Assembly: GCA_017627955.1 (NCBI GenBank)
Contig: JAGAFU010000052.1
Span: 62,001-126,000, forward strand
DNA: 64,000 nt
Direction: 5' to 3'
Source of the DNA: Bacteroidales bacterium
GTDB taxonomy: Bacteria; Bacteroidota; Bacteroidia; Bacteroidales; UBA932
Shown here: positions 1 through 9,468 of the stretch, piece after piece
How the letters are laid out: every line of letters begins with the position of its first letter
Position numbering within the stretch: position 1 is the stretch's first letter
Notes under the pieces: generated by a model
Seen by the model: only the letters and a program-made list of their open reading frames with translations
Database searches by the model: none
What the model was told of the DNA's origin: nothing
Position numbers and translations under genes: made by a program

Positions 1-899
1 GGAATGAGCTGGACAGGTGGGGCAACAATGACGACCTTCAAGGACCGTTTGACGGGGCTAAAGTGCTGACCGAGACAGGGCGCTTGTACGACCACGCCAA
101 GAAACTCGATCCGTACCGTCCAGTCGGTTTCACCGATGACTCCAGGCTCGGCCTGGATGGCTATGTGGGACTCGCTGGCGACTTTTGTTCCCAGAACATT
201 TATCTGGGATGGTATCAGACGCCAAATGATTTCAGCGGATTCGCCGAGACCATCAAGGACGTCAGGGACCGCAGGGACGGACCTGTGAATGTCTCTGAAT
301 ACGGTGCCGGAATCAATCCTTTCTGCCACACTTGGGAAACATCCAAGCCATTGAGGAACATGGAGGATGATTCGAAGCATTTTGAGGAATATGGCAACAT
401 GTTCCACGAGGCTTATGTCCGTCAGATCCTGAGGATGCCCTGGTTGTGTTTCACTTCGGCCTGGGTCCTGTTCGATTTCCCGGTGGCCAGCCGGATGGAA
501 GGCTACATGGACTCCTCCGACGGCGAGCACTTTGTCCGCAATGATTCCCGGAAGTACATGAACGACAAGGGATTGGTCACTCGTGACCGCGGGACGAAGA
601 AGGATGTTTTCTACCTGTATAAATCTCTTTGGAACAAAAAGGAGACGACAGTCTACATCACATCCAGGCGACTGAAATCAATTCCCGCCGGCAAATCGTT
701 CACCATCAAGGTTTACAGTAACGCCAAGAACCTGACCTTGTACCAGAACGGGAAACTCGTCACGAAGAAGAACAGCTCCGGAGAAGATACCGGGGTGATC
801 TGGACTTTTGAAGGGATCCGCTTGAACAAGGATTCCGACACTTTCAGGGTTGTGGCCAATAATGGAGTAAAAGACGAGGTCACTTTCTCCCGGAAGTGA
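1..899 (+). CDS. Glycoside hydrolase family 2 protein, 3' part (5' end outside window)
   Basis: The reading frame is open from the left edge, so only about the last 300 residues are present. The first codons read NELDRW, matching the GH2 acid/base Asn-Glu motif. The nucleophile motif SEYGAG follows, with its Glu codon at 297-299. After the TIM barrel (to about base 620) a beta-rich domain begins that resembles the DUF4982/Ig-like tail of Bacteroidetes beta-galactosidases. Family members hydrolyse beta-linked galactosides, glucuronides or mannosides in the periplasm; the substrate cannot be read from this fragment. The gene converges with the permease on the other strand and overlaps it by 20 bases. 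Confidence 0.85.
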   Translation, partial: NELDRWGNNDDLQGPFDGAKVLTETGRLYDHAKKLDPYRPVGFTDDSRLGLDGYVGLAGDFCSQNIYLGWYQTPNDFSGFAETIKDVRDRRDGPVNVSEYGAGINPFCHTWETSKPLRNMEDDSKHFEEYGNMFHEAYVRQILRMPWLCFTSAWVLFDFPVASRMEGYMDSSDGEHFVRNDSRKYMNDKGLVTRDRGTKKDVFYLYKSLWNKKETTVYITSRRLKSIPAGKSFTIKVYSNAKNLTLYQNGKLVTKKNSSGEDTGVIWTFEGIRLNKDSDTFRVVANNGVKDEVTFSRK

Positions 900-2100
900 T
901 GTTCCTCCTTACCGGCAGCAAGGCTATCAAGTAACCGATCAACGCGACTCCGACTATCGTCAGGATGATGTCATTCCACTGGACTATAACGGGGTAGGCG
1001 TTGATCAGGAAATTGCCGGGCATCTTGATGAACCCGAATTTCTGCTGCAAGAGGGAGAACCCGACACCAATTACCAGGCCGGCCGCCAGGCCAAGAAGGG
1101 AAATCAGCCATCCCTCCAGAGTGAAGGTCTTTCTCAGCATCTTGTCCGTCGCTCCGAGGCTGCGGAAAGTCTCGATGTCGTCCTTTTTCTCAATGATCAG
1201 CATCGTCAGGCTCCCGAAAATATTGAAAGCGATGATGATGATGATGAATATAAGGATAAGGAATATCGCCGCCTTCTCGTAGCGCATCATCTTGTACAGG
1301 GAGGTGTTCTGCCTGAACCTGTCCTGGACCTTGAAACCGGGGCCAAGGATGTCCTTTATGTCCCTGATCGCGTTTCTCAATACTTTTGGCGAGGCCCCCT
1401 CCACCAGCCGGATCTCAATCCCGGAAACCTCGTCCTCGTACCCGAGGAGCTTCCTCATCTGGTCCAGCGGGAGTATCATCAACTCCTCGTCGATCTGCTG
1501 GTTGACAGTGAATACCCCCGAAGGCTTCATGCTGACGGACTCGATGGACGCGGCGGGATTGGCCAGGGAAAAATTCCTGTCCCTGGCCGGAAAATAGATT
1601 GTGGCGGAAGCCAGAAAAGCGGGGTTCATCCCCATCCTGTAGGCCACGCCAGCTCCCACGACCATCTGGGGAATCTCGCCCTTATGGAGAGAAAACTCGC
1701 CGGCTGTCATCGATCCGGTGAGGGGGGAGTCCTTCTCGTAGGCATCATCGACACCCTTTGCCCTGGCAACTCCCTGATGATCGTCGTAATCGACGAAGAC
1801 ATTGTCTTCCAGTACGTTGTAGCAACACTTCACCCCGGGGACCGCGACTATCCCGCTAATGGCATCTTCCGCCGGAACGAACACTTTACCCTTGGCCGGT
1901 ACTACCAATATGTCCGGCTCCACATTGCTGAGTGTTGACTTGACCAGCTCGTCGAAGCCATTGTAAATGGACAGGATAATGATCAAGGCGGCCGTGCCGA
2001 TCGCCATGCCGATCGCGCTGATCGCGGAGATGATGTTGATCACATTGTGTGATTTCTTCGCGAACAGGTACCTTCCGGCTATGAAGAGCGGCAGGTTCAT
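880..2100 (-). CDS. LolC/LolE-type ABC transporter permease (FtsX/MacB fold)
   Basis: This 406-residue membrane protein has one N-terminal transmembrane helix (about 20-45), a large periplasmic MacB-PCD-like domain, and three C-terminal helices forming an FtsX domain (about 275-400). The N-terminal motif ISAISAIGMAIGTAALI and this topology are typical of lipoprotein-releasing permeases, which extract lipoproteins from the inner membrane for sorting to the outer membrane. No LolD ATPase lies beside it. It starts 11 bases after glnS and is probably co-transcribed with it. The exact substrate is inferred from family resemblance. Confidence 0.85.
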   Translation of the reverse strand: MNLPLFIAGRYLFAKKSHNVINIISAISAIGMAIGTAALIIILSIYNGFDELVKSTLSNVEPDILVVPAKGKVFVPAEDAISGIVAVPGVKCCYNVLEDNVFVDYDDHQGVARAKGVDDAYEKDSPLTGSMTAGEFSLHKGEIPQMVVGAGVAYRMGMNPAFLASATIYFPARDRNFSLANPAASIESVSMKPSGVFTVNQQIDEELMILPLDQMRKLLGYEDEVSGIEIRLVEGASPKVLRNAIRDIKDILGPGFKVQDRFRQNTSLYKMMRYEKAAIFLILIFIIIIIAFNIFGSLTMLIIEKKDDIETFRSLGATDKMLRKTFTLEGWLISLLGLAAGLVIGVGFSLLQQKFGFIKMPGNFLINAYPVIVQWNDIILTIVGVALIGYLIALLPVRRNITSGRK

Positions 2101-2111
2101 CGTGGGGAAGA

Positions 2112-3764
2112 TTATTCGGGCCTGTAGGAATCCTTCAGGGCCGTCGTCTTGTTGAACACGGCTTTTTCAGGAGTGCTGTCAGGATCCTTGAAGTAGTAAC
2201 CGGTACGTTCGAACTGCACGGCTATTCCGGAATTGTCCTCCAGAAGCGCCGGCTCGGCGTAACCGGTCAGGACCTTCAGGGATTCCGGGTTGAGGAAGTC
2301 CTTGTAGTCCTTGTCCTCGGGGATCGAGTTCATGTCCTCCTTGGTGAAGAGGCGGTCGTAGTCCCTGATCTCTATTTCCTTCGCGAAGTCGACTGGCACC
2401 CAGTGGATCGTGCCCTTGACAGAGCGCCAAACCTCACCTCCAGGCCTTGTCGAAGGATCGTAGGTGCACTTAAGCTCCACGATATTGCCTTCGGCGTCCT
2501 TTACGACTTCCTCGCACTTGATTATGTAGGTGTATTTCAGTCGGACCTCGCCTTCCGGCTTGAGCCTGAAGAACTTCTTCGGAGCGTCCTCCATGAAGTC
2601 ATCCCTTTCGATGTACAGCTCGCCGGTGAAAGGAACCTTTCTGGTGGCTCCCTCCGGCTCGGCCGGGTTGAGGGGGCAGTCGAACCACTCGACCTTGCCG
2701 CTCTCCCAGTTGGTGATGGTGACTTTGAGAGGCTTTTGGACAACCATGTAACGGTTGGACCTGGCGTTGAGATCCTGGCGGACACACCACTCAAGGAGCT
2801 GGATGTCCATCATCTGATCGCGCTTTGAGACACCGATCTTCTCGCAGAACATCTTGAGGGCCTCGGGGGTGTAGCCCCTGCGCCTGACTCCGCATAGAGT
2901 AGGCATCCTGGGGTCGTCCCAACCGGCCACAAGACCTTTCTGGACAAGTTCCAGTAGCTTACGCTTGCTCATGAGAGTGTATGTGAGGTTGAGTCTCGCG
3001 AACTCGTACTGGTGGCTCGGGTAGATATGAAGGGCCTGGATGAACCAGTCGTAGAGAGGACGGTGGACGTCGAACTCAAGGGTGCAGATCGAATGTGTAA
3101 TATGCTCGATCGAGTCGCACTGGCCGTGGGTGAAATCGTACATCGGATAGATGCACCACTTGTCGCCGGTGCGGTGGTGAGACGCGTGTTTGATGCGGTA
3201 AAGAAGCGGATCCCTGAACATCATGTTGGGGGAGGCCATGTCGATCTTGGCCCTCAGAACCTTCTCACCGTCAGCGTATTTCCCAGCCTTCATCTCACGG
3301 AAGAGCCGCAGGTTCTCCTCGACGGACCTGTTCCTGTAAGGGCTCTCCTTGCCGGGAGTGTCGACAGTGCCGCGCCCCTTGCTGATCTCTTCCTGGGTCT
3401 GGTCGTCGACGTAGGCGAGACCTTCCTTGATGAGCTGCTCCGCCCACTCGTAAAGCTGGTCGAAATAATCGGAGGCGTAAAGCTCCTTGTCCCACTTGAA
3501 GCCCATCCAGCGGATGTCCTCCTTGATCGCGTCAACATATTCAGTGTCCTCCTTGGTGGGATTGGTGTCGTCGTAGCGGAGGTTGGTCTTGCCGCCATAT
3601 TTCTCGGCAAGGCCGAAGTTGATGCAAAGGCTCTTCGCGTGGCCGAGGTGGAGGTATCCGTTTGGCTCCGGAGGGAATCTGGTCATGACGCTGTCCACCT
3701 TGCCGGACTTAAGATCGTCCTCAATTATCTCTTCAAGGAAATTCAGTTTCTTGGTCTCTTCCAT
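2112..3764 (-). CDS. glnS: Glutaminyl-tRNA synthetase
   Basis: This 550-residue class I aminoacyl-tRNA synthetase charges tRNA-Gln with glutamine. The HIGH-type signature is in [15 protein letters not shown] (residues 31-45) and the KMSKS-type loop is MSKRK (265-269). The C-terminal half is the beta-barrel anticodon-binding region of GlnRS rather than the helical domain of bacterial GluRS. Length matches the E. coli enzyme. Having GlnRS implies direct charging rather than the GatCAB route for Gln. A perfect TAnnTTTG promoter element lies just upstream at 3790-3797. Confidence 0.97.
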   Translation of the reverse strand: MEETKKLNFLEEIIEDDLKSGKVDSVMTRFPPEPNGYLHLGHAKSLCINFGLAEKYGGKTNLRYDDTNPTKEDTEYVDAIKEDIRWMGFKWDKELYASDYFDQLYEWAEQLIKEGLAYVDDQTQEEISKGRGTVDTPGKESPYRNRSVEENLRLFREMKAGKYADGEKVLRAKIDMASPNMMFRDPLLYRIKHASHHRTGDKWCIYPMYDFTHGQCDSIEHITHSICTLEFDVHRPLYDWFIQALHIYPSHQYEFARLNLTYTLMSKRKLLELVQKGLVAGWDDPRMPTLCGVRRRGYTPEALKMFCEKIGVSKRDQMMDIQLLEWCVRQDLNARSNRYMVVQKPLKVTITNWESGKVEWFDCPLNPAEPEGATRKVPFTGELYIERDDFMEDAPKKFFRLKPEGEVRLKYTYIIKCEEVVKDAEGNIVELKCTYDPSTRPGGEVWRSVKGTIHWVPVDFAKEIEIRDYDRLFTKEDMNSIPEDKDYKDFLNPESLKVLTGYAEPALLEDNSGIAVQFERTGYYFKDPDSTPEKAVFNKTTALKDSYRPE

Positions 3765-3789
3765 TTTTCTTGTTCTTTGATCAATCTGG

Positions 3790-3797
3790 CAAATTTA
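3790..3797 (-). promoter_or_regulatory. Bacteroidetes -7 promoter element for glnS
   Basis: The minus strand reads TAAATTTG, a perfect TAnnTTTG match, 26 bases before the glnS start codon. No clear -33 TTG was seen at the expected spacing. Confidence 0.6.
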
Positions 3798-3818
3798 CAA
3801 AAAATGTGGTGAATACTG

Positions 3819-4535
3819 CTAACAATTCCGCGTGCGAGCGAGGAAGGCCTGTCTTTTATCTTCGAGAAACCTCTCTATGGCATAGCGGAGCATTGTCCTT
3901 GGCATGGTGTCGTGTCTTGTCCGCAGGAACCTGGTCAACGCGTCCTCATCTCGTTTGCCGGCTTCCCTCAAGAGCCATCCCACGGCTTTCTGGATAAGAT
4001 CATGGGGATGATGAAGAAGGATGTCGGCGATCCGGAAGGTGTCGTCAAGTTGTCCGTGCCTGATGAAGGTCATCGTGCTCACGATCCCTATCCGTTGTTC
4101 CCAGATCGTCTTCCCTTTTTCCGCAAGGTCATAGAGGATGGACCTGTCCTTATCAAGAAGCCAAACCCCGAGAAGGGGATAACAGGAAAGGTCCACAAGG
4201 TCCCAGTTGTTGATCCCGTCGGTGTGGCCGAGGTAAAAACCGACGCATTCTTCCTGAAGGCCGGGATTCTTCTTCGAATGGGAGAATATCTCGACCAAGG
4301 CCAGCAGCGCCGCCAGGCGCACTTCATGCCAACGACTTTTGACGCATTCGTCCAAGTCGTTTAAATCCAGCTCTTTCCATGTCGCTTTTACCACGCTTCT
4401 AGTGACCGGGACTTTTATTCCAAGGAACTGGTCTCCTTCACCGTATTGTCCGGGTCCGGTCTTGAAAAACCTGGAGAGGCCCTCAACTTGCGAGGGGTCC
4501 TCGTTTAAAAGCATTTCTCGCAGGAGCTTGTTCAT
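3819..4535 (-). CDS. DNA alkylation repair protein, AlkD-type HEAT-repeat glycosylase
   Basis: This 238-residue, all-helical protein matches the AlkC/AlkD superfamily, whose members excise N3- and N7-alkylated purines without base flipping. The motif NNWDLVDLS (about residues 110-118) carries the Trp and Asp of the lesion-contacting concave face. Its start codon overlaps the stop of the upstream small gene (TGATG), which implies translational coupling. The damage specificity is not shown by the sequence. Confidence 0.88.
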   Translation of the reverse strand: MNKLLREMLLNEDPSQVEGLSRFFKTGPGQYGEGDQFLGIKVPVTRSVVKATWKELDLNDLDECVKSRWHEVRLAALLALVEIFSHSKKNPGLQEECVGFYLGHTDGINNWDLVDLSCYPLLGVWLLDKDRSILYDLAEKGKTIWEQRIGIVSTMTFIRHGQLDDTFRIADILLHHPHDLIQKAVGWLLREAGKRDEDALTRFLRTRHDTMPRTMLRYAIERFLEDKRQAFLARTRNC

Positions 4536-4720
4536 CAGTATTTCTTGAAGTCGTATTTTTCACGCAGCGCGGTCTTGGTCTCTTCGTCCTGATGGGTGAA
4601 GTAGGCTTTCCAGCCGGGGCAGAAGCCGATGTGCCAACGCCAGAAACGCCCCAGCACTGATTTGGGGTTCTTGTCGTAGTGTGCCCGGAACTTGCAATTC
4701 TCACAAGGATACTGTGCCAT
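4535..4720 (-). CDS. Conserved small Cys-containing protein
   Basis: This 61-residue protein starts at the Met of MAQYPCENCKF; an alternative ATG four codons upstream is at 4732. It has a CxxC pair near the N-terminus and a third Cys in a Trp-rich centre (RFWRWHIGFCPGWK), so a small metal-binding fold is possible. Similar short proteins of unknown function occur in Bacteroidetes. It overlaps the AlkD-type gene by one base, so the two are co-expressed. I assign no function. Confidence 0.7.
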   Translation of the reverse strand: MAQYPCENCKFRAHYDKNPKSVLGRFWRWHIGFCPGWKAYFTHQDEETKTALREKYDFKKY

Positions 4721-4782
4721 ATTTGATGTCATTTATTAGAGGGGTTCATGACTCTGTCACACAAAAATAGTTAATTTTTCTG

Positions 4783-4917
4783 TTCCGGGGTGCAAACCGG
4801 CGATTTCCGCACCCAGTGGCGACTGCAAGGCTGTACTGGGGTGCAAATAGGCACTTCCTGCACCCGGAAGTGGCAGCCAATGCTTTCCGGGGTGCAAACC
4901 GGCGATTTCCGCACCCC
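4783..4917. repeat. Tandem array of three REP-like palindromes, 51-nt period
   Basis: Three units begin their GGGGTGC arms at 4787, 4838 and 4889, so the period is exactly 51 bases twice. Each unit closes with GCACCC about 16 bases later, giving stem-loops. Copies 1 (4783-4814) and 3 (4885-4916) are identical over 32 bases; copy 2 is diverged inside the loop. The array lies between a divergent gene and a RAYT transposase gene, the arrangement typical of REP/BIME elements and their transposase. The period is a multiple of three, so the array stays open in one frame but is not thought to be translated. Confidence 0.8.
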
Positions 4918-4930
4918 GTGTGCGGAGTCC

Positions 4931-4962
4931 TTTGGGATTATCAGCGGTTTTCTTTATCTTCG
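4931..4962 (+). promoter_or_regulatory. Promoter for the RAYT gene
   Basis: A -33 TTTG lies at 4931-4934 and a -7 TATCTTCG (one mismatch to TAnnTTTG) at 4955-4962, with a spacing of 20 bases. The ATG at 4991 follows 28 bases after the -7 element. This supports starting the gene downstream of the repeat array. Confidence 0.65.
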
Positions 4963-4990
4963 TGCGTTGAACTTTGAAAAGCTTAGTATT

Positions 4991-5971
4991 ATGGCAACCA
5001 ACTTGAACTATGGCGGCCCATCCGCCCGCACTTTCAGCGAAAAGGAGAATCTTTGCATGTTTTTGTACAACGAGGCCATACGGAAATATGGATCTTTCTG
5101 GCATGTCTGTACTCCCGGCCAACAGCAAGAGGCTTACAACTTTAATCCTGAAGACTATATATTTTCCATAAACAGCCTGGCTATCAGCGCTTTCGAAGCT
5201 GGGGTCACCATAGTGACCGATGCCCATATGGAGAATCATCTTCACTCATTGGCAGGTGGTTCAGAAGACCGGTGCCACATGATGATGGGACTTTATATTG
5301 CCCGCCTCAAACGCTACAACAACAAACTTGGAAGGGCGATAGACCTGAGCGGGATCGAAAAGTATAAAACAATCTTTGTGGAGAACTTGGGTATGATGAG
5401 GAATGAAATAGCGTATATAAACCGTAATGGCTATGTCGATGACCCGAGGTTTCTTCCATATTCTTATCCTTGGGGAGGTGGCTACTTGTATTATAACCCA
5501 TCCGCACGAAAAATAAAAGGCATACCGTACATGGAACTGCCCTATCGCGAGAAAAGGACCCTCACATGGAGTAGAGTGAAAGACCTCCCGGAGTTTTTCA
5601 TGGTTGAGGACGGATTGATATTACCGGGCAGCTATGTTGACTATCGTCTGGGAGAGTCCATGTTCAGGGACGCTCATCATTACTTCAGTGCGATCACTTC
5701 GAATGCGGAGGCCTATTCCGCTGAGGCGAAAGCTCTTGGGGACTCTGTAGTCTTGACTCGGGATGAGATGTATAAGGTTGTCAAGATGATCGGAAAGAGG
5801 GATTATAACGTGGAGACGCCCTCACTGCTCCCTCCGAAAGCCAAGGTTGAAGTCGCGAGGATCCTTCACGGGGATTATAACGCTTCCAACGCCCAGATAA
5901 GGATGCTTCTGAAAATGGCTGCGTCGGATGTTGATACTCTCTTCCCCCTGAAAGCCCTGAACAACCGATAG
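4991..5971 (+). CDS. REP-associated tyrosine transposase (RAYT, Y1/HUH family)
   Basis: This 326-residue protein shows the HUH metal-binding motif as NHLH (His83 and His85, in DAHMENHLHSL). The matching catalytic Tyr is probably Tyr142 in AYINRNG, which aligns with the YIHxNP helix of Y1 transposases. The His-to-Tyr spacing of 59 is close to that in RAYTs. RYNNKLGR and YSYPWGGGYLYY match the later family blocks. A C-terminal extension of about 150 residues is unassigned. RAYTs nick and move short palindromes on single-stranded DNA. The upstream frame through the repeats is open but was rejected as coding, because a promoter lies between. Confidence 0.78.
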   Translation: MATNLNYGGPSARTFSEKENLCMFLYNEAIRKYGSFWHVCTPGQQQEAYNFNPEDYIFSINSLAISAFEAGVTIVTDAHMENHLHSLAGGSEDRCHMMMGLYIARLKRYNNKLGRAIDLSGIEKYKTIFVENLGMMRNEIAYINRNGYVDDPRFLPYSYPWGGGYLYYNPSARKIKGIPYMELPYREKRTLTWSRVKDLPEFFMVEDGLILPGSYVDYRLGESMFRDAHHYFSAITSNAEAYSAEAKALGDSVVLTRDEMYKVVKMIGKRDYNVETPSLLPPKAKVEVARILHGDYNASNAQIRMLLKMAASDVDTLFPLKALNNR

Positions 5972-6023
5972 TCCGGAGTGGTAAATACTTCAGCCAAATC
6001 TGGGGATATCCGCATAAATTCGT

Positions 6024-6031
6024 TATTTTTG
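6024..6031 (+). promoter_or_regulatory. Promoter -7 element for yicC
   Basis: TATTTTTG matches TAnnTTTG. An ATG at 6033 lies too close to be translated from this promoter, so the ATG at 6054 is the better yicC start. Confidence 0.55.
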
Positions 6032-6053
6032 TATGATTAGAAAGATACCGGAG

Positions 6054-6953
6054 ATGATAAAATCAATGACAGGATATGGTAAGGCTGAGGCCATCCTACC
6101 GACAGGGAAACTCACCATAGAGATAAAGACTCTTAACGGCAAGAATTCCGATGCCAACATCAAGACGCAGCTTCTGCCTAAGGACAAGGAACTTCTTGTC
6201 CGTCAAATGATCGCCGAGTCACTTGTGAGGGGAACGATCGACTTCTTCATGACTTGGGAGCCGGGAGCCGGCTCAGCCAAGCAGGTCAATCCGGAGCTCG
6301 TCAAGGAATATTTCAACCAGATGAAGGAAATCCGCAACAGCCTCACAAGCTACCGGGCCGCCAATTTCGGAGACCAGGCCAGGATGGACAACATGATGCT
6401 CACGTCTATAATGCGTTTCCCCGACGTGTTGGACAACTCCCGTCAGGATGTCGTGACCGAGGAGAACTGGCCGCTGGTGGAGAAAGCGATCAGTGTAGCC
6501 CTCCAGGCCGTTAATGACTATCGCGACAAGGAAGGCGAGGCGCTTTACAAGGATGTGACCTCACGGGTCAGGGGAATAATGGAACTCGAGGATGAGGTCG
6601 AGAAGCTTGAGCCTGAACGAGTCGCGACGGTAAAGGAGAGGCTTATGAAGAACCTGGCGGAACTTGAGCAGAAGGTCGATCCGTCGAGGTTTGAGCAGGA
6701 GATGATCTTCTACCTTGAAAAGTTGGACATTAATGAGGAAAAGGTGCGGCTTCGCCAGCATTGCAAGTACTTCCTCGACACGATCGATTCCGAGCCTTGC
6801 CCCGGGAAAAAGCTGGGCTTCATCATCCAGGAAATGGGCCGGGAGATCAACACGACCGGATCCAAGGCCAACCATGCCGGCATACAGAATATCGTGGTCC
6901 GGATGAAGGATGAGCTGGAGAAGATCCGTGAACAATCCATGAATATTCTTTAA
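6054..6953 (+). CDS. YicC family endoribonuclease
   Basis: This 299-residue protein begins MIKSMTGYGKAE, the hallmark N-terminus of the YicC family, and ends with the conserved DUF1732 block (ExNTxxSK type, here REINTTGSKAN). YicC-type proteins are reported to be metal-dependent endoribonucleases acting on structured RNA. The start at 6054 is chosen because the promoter at 6024-6031 would exclude the ATG at 6033, and because family members start at SMTG. It is followed 4 bases later by rmuC. Confidence 0.9.
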   Translation: MIKSMTGYGKAEAILPTGKLTIEIKTLNGKNSDANIKTQLLPKDKELLVRQMIAESLVRGTIDFFMTWEPGAGSAKQVNPELVKEYFNQMKEIRNSLTSYRAANFGDQARMDNMMLTSIMRFPDVLDNSRQDVVTEENWPLVEKAISVALQAVNDYRDKEGEALYKDVTSRVRGIMELEDEVEKLEPERVATVKERLMKNLAELEQKVDPSRFEQEMIFYLEKLDINEEKVRLRQHCKYFLDTIDSEPCPGKKLGFIIQEMGREINTTGSKANHAGIQNIVVRMKDELEKIREQSMNIL

Positions 6954-6957
6954 TCCA

Positions 6958-8388
6958 ATGAACGATAAGACTTTGCTGATCATTCTCGCTGTCGTGGCAG
7001 TCGTCGCCGTGGCCGCTATGATCGTTGTGATCGCGCTCAGCTCGAAGGAGCGCCGCCGCCATGCCGAAGAGAGCAGACGCCTTATGGCCAAATATGAAGA
7101 CGCTGAGGATGTCCTTCAAGCAAAGATTACCGCCTTGTCCAGCGAGAAAGCATCCATGGAGAGCCTTCTTTCGGCCCGGGAGGAATACGCCACCCGTCTG
7201 AATGAGGAGAGGGAAAAGTCTGACAAGGCTAGGGAAGAGGCTCAGCGGAACGCCCTTAAAATGCAGGCGGAACGCCATGAGAAAGAACTTGAGAGCATGC
7301 GTGACGCTTTCAAGGCCCTGTCGGCCGAGAACAGCGCCGCGTTCAAGAACCAGAGTGCCGAGTCGATTGCCGAGCTCCTCAAGCCGATAAAGGAAAAGTT
7401 CGAGGCTTTCGACAAGAGCGTCAGGGAGTCCAGGATGGAAAGCGCCGCTCAGAATGCCGCCATGAAGGAGAACATTGAGAACGTTCTCAAGCGTTCCCAG
7501 GCCGTGGGCGACGAGGCGAGGAACCTCGCCAATGCCTTGACCGGGTATTCAAAAGTCCAGGGAGACTTCGGCGAGATGCTCCTTACGGACGTCCTCAAGA
7601 ATGCCGGCCTCGTTGAAGGGGTTCATTTCTTCACGCAGGGCGTCATGACCGACAGTGGCGGTAGGGAGATAAAGAGCGATGAGGGAAGGACTCTGATTCC
7701 GGACGTGATGGTTTATTATCCTGACGACACGACCGTGATCATCGACTCCAAAGTCAGTCTCAAGGCGTATCAGGAATATATGGTGGCCGACACTGTTGAA
7801 AGCCGTGTCAAATGCGCCAAGGCCCATGTGGAGAGTGTCCGCAAGCATGTGGACGAGCTGAAGATCAAGGACTATGCGTCCTATATTCCTAAAGACCGCC
7901 GGAAAGTCGCCTATAACCTCATGTTCATCCCGATCGAGGGCGCTTTCAGGCTGATGCTTGAGGAGGAACCGATGCTCTGGCAGGTGGCTAAAGATAATAA
8001 TGTCCTGATTGTCAGCCAGATGACTTTGATCATTGTCCTGAATATGATCCAGATGGCTTGGAAACAGGCCACTCAGGAGAAAAACATCGCGGAAGTCTAT
8101 GCGGCGGCGGAGGAACTGATGGGGCAGATTTCCGGATGGCTTGAGGCGCATGTGAAGGTTGGAGAGAGTCTTGAGGCCGCGATGAAATCCTACAAGGTGG
8201 CCAATGACAAACTTAAAGACAACAATGTGAGCGTCATCAAGAAGATCCAGAAATTGGAGAAGCTCGGGCTGGCTCCCAGAAAGTCCAAGGCCAAGATCAA
8301 GCCCGGGGCGCGCGCGCAGGGACCTGTGTCGGTTATTCCTTCCGGGTTGCTGCCCGAGGAACAAGGTGTTGATGCGGGCGAGGAATGA
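6958..8388 (+). CDS. rmuC: RmuC family DNA recombination protein
   Basis: This 476-residue protein has one N-terminal transmembrane helix (about 4-24), a long charged coiled coil (about 25-150) and a PD-(D/E)XK-like core around IIDSKVSLKAYQEY (near residue 262). This is the RmuC architecture. RmuC limits inversions at short inverted repeats in E. coli and is predicted to be a nuclease. It is notable beside a RAYT and palindromic repeats, though no link is shown. It overlaps the next gene by 4 bases (ATGA). Confidence 0.92.
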   Translation: MNDKTLLIILAVVAVVAVAAMIVVIALSSKERRRHAEESRRLMAKYEDAEDVLQAKITALSSEKASMESLLSAREEYATRLNEEREKSDKAREEAQRNALKMQAERHEKELESMRDAFKALSAENSAAFKNQSAESIAELLKPIKEKFEAFDKSVRESRMESAAQNAAMKENIENVLKRSQAVGDEARNLANALTGYSKVQGDFGEMLLTDVLKNAGLVEGVHFFTQGVMTDSGGREIKSDEGRTLIPDVMVYYPDDTTVIIDSKVSLKAYQEYMVADTVESRVKCAKAHVESVRKHVDELKIKDYASYIPKDRRKVAYNLMFIPIEGAFRLMLEEEPMLWQVAKDNNVLIVSQMTLIIVLNMIQMAWKQATQEKNIAEVYAAAEELMGQISGWLEAHVKVGESLEAAMKSYKVANDKLKDNNVSVIKKIQKLEKLGLAPRKSKAKIKPGARAQGPVSVIPSGLLPEEQGVDAGEE

Positions 8389-9425
8389 GACGCCTGCCGC
8401 GCATAGTGGCCTTGTTGGCCCTCTCGCTGTTGTTCTCATGTTCCAGGTCTTCGGATGAGCCCTGGTTCAGGATGAGGGGAGTGGTCCTGTCGGTCGGGGA
8501 TTTGGAATCTGTCGACTGGCCTGGGATCGCCAAACGAAACGGTATCAACACGATAGGAACTCATGTGACGCCCTCGCAAGTCTTGGAGTTCATCCAATCG
8601 GAGCGGGGCGCCGCTTTTGTGGACGGCTGTGAAAAGAACGGGATTGACATCGAGCACCAGCTTCATGCTATGGGGGATTTGCTCCCTCGCTCCTTGTTCG
8701 AAGAGGACTCCACGATGTTCAGGATGGACAAAGACGGCAGGCGGGTGGCTGACTTCAATTGTTGCGCTCACTCCGGGAAAGCCCTTGGGATAATCGCGTC
8801 GAATGCCGCCAGGTTCGCCTCTGTCCTCAAGGCGACCAACCACAAGTATTACTATTGGCTGGACGATAATTCGGAACCATGTTTCTGCCCTGAGTGCTCA
8901 GGGTTCTCAGCCAGTGACCAGGCCCTTTTGATTGAGAACAGGATGCTTGAAGCCATCCGTACAGTTGATCCGCAGGCCTGTCTGGCGCATTTGGCTTACC
9001 AGAAAACCATGCCTCCGCCAACAAAGGTGAAACCCGCTGACGGCATATTCCTGGAATTCGCCCCGATCGAAAGGCAGTGGAACCGTCCGCTGACGGACCT
9101 TGAGGCTCCGGGAAGGAAGGGGAGGATGTCGCATAAGCAGGTGATGGACTATCTTCAGGCCAATCTGGAGGTTTTCCCGCCGGAGACTGCCGTCGTCCTT
9201 GAATATTGGCTGGACGTGTCTTTGGCGAGCGATTGGAAAAAGCCTGCCGTCAGACTTCCGTGGCATCCGGATGTATTCGCCTCAGATCTTGAGACTTATG
9301 CGGCTCATGGGATTCATGACATCACGTCATTCGCCGTCTACATGGACTCCACTTACTTCAAGGCTTATCCCGACGGGGAGAAGAGCCTGGAGGATTATGG
9401 GCGAATCTCTGGAGTGTTCCGGTAA
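8385..9425 (+). CDS. DUF4838-like lipoprotein
   Basis: This 346-residue protein has an N-terminal lipoprotein signal ending LLFSCS (Cys19). The core includes YYYWLDDNSEPCFCPECSG with a CxCxxC cluster, a feature of DUF4838 proteins, which are related to glycoside-hydrolase-like proteins and often found near polysaccharide degradation genes. The start overlaps the rmuC stop, so the two are translationally coupled, but they share no obvious pathway. The domain call rests on motif resemblance, so the fold is fairly likely and the substrate is unknown. Confidence 0.65.
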   Translation: MRRLPRIVALLALSLLFSCSRSSDEPWFRMRGVVLSVGDLESVDWPGIAKRNGINTIGTHVTPSQVLEFIQSERGAAFVDGCEKNGIDIEHQLHAMGDLLPRSLFEEDSTMFRMDKDGRRVADFNCCAHSGKALGIIASNAARFASVLKATNHKYYYWLDDNSEPCFCPECSGFSASDQALLIENRMLEAIRTVDPQACLAHLAYQKTMPPPTKVKPADGIFLEFAPIERQWNRPLTDLEAPGRKGRMSHKQVMDYLQANLEVFPPETAVVLEYWLDVSLASDWKKPAVRLPWHPDVFASDLETYAAHGIHDITSFAVYMDSTYFKAYPDGEKSLEDYGRISGVFR

Positions 9426-9437
9426 TTGGATTTTTCT

Positions 9438-9445
9438 TATATTTG
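9438..9445 (+). promoter_or_regulatory. Promoter -7 element for the sensor-trkH operon
   Basis: TATATTTG is a perfect TAnnTTTG, 23 bases before the ATG at 9469. The -33 region is weak. Confidence 0.5.
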
Positions 9446-9468
9446 TAATTTGAATATTATCGCTTTGA

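Noticed and set aside
4790..4990. Open frame upstream of the RAYT start, running through the palindrome array
   Set aside because: It is open only because the repeat period is 51 bases; a promoter with good spacing lies after it, and the translation repeats the palindrome.
7549..8439. 296-codon minus-strand frame inside rmuC
   Set aside because: It is a shadow of the codon usage of rmuC and has no recognisable domain.
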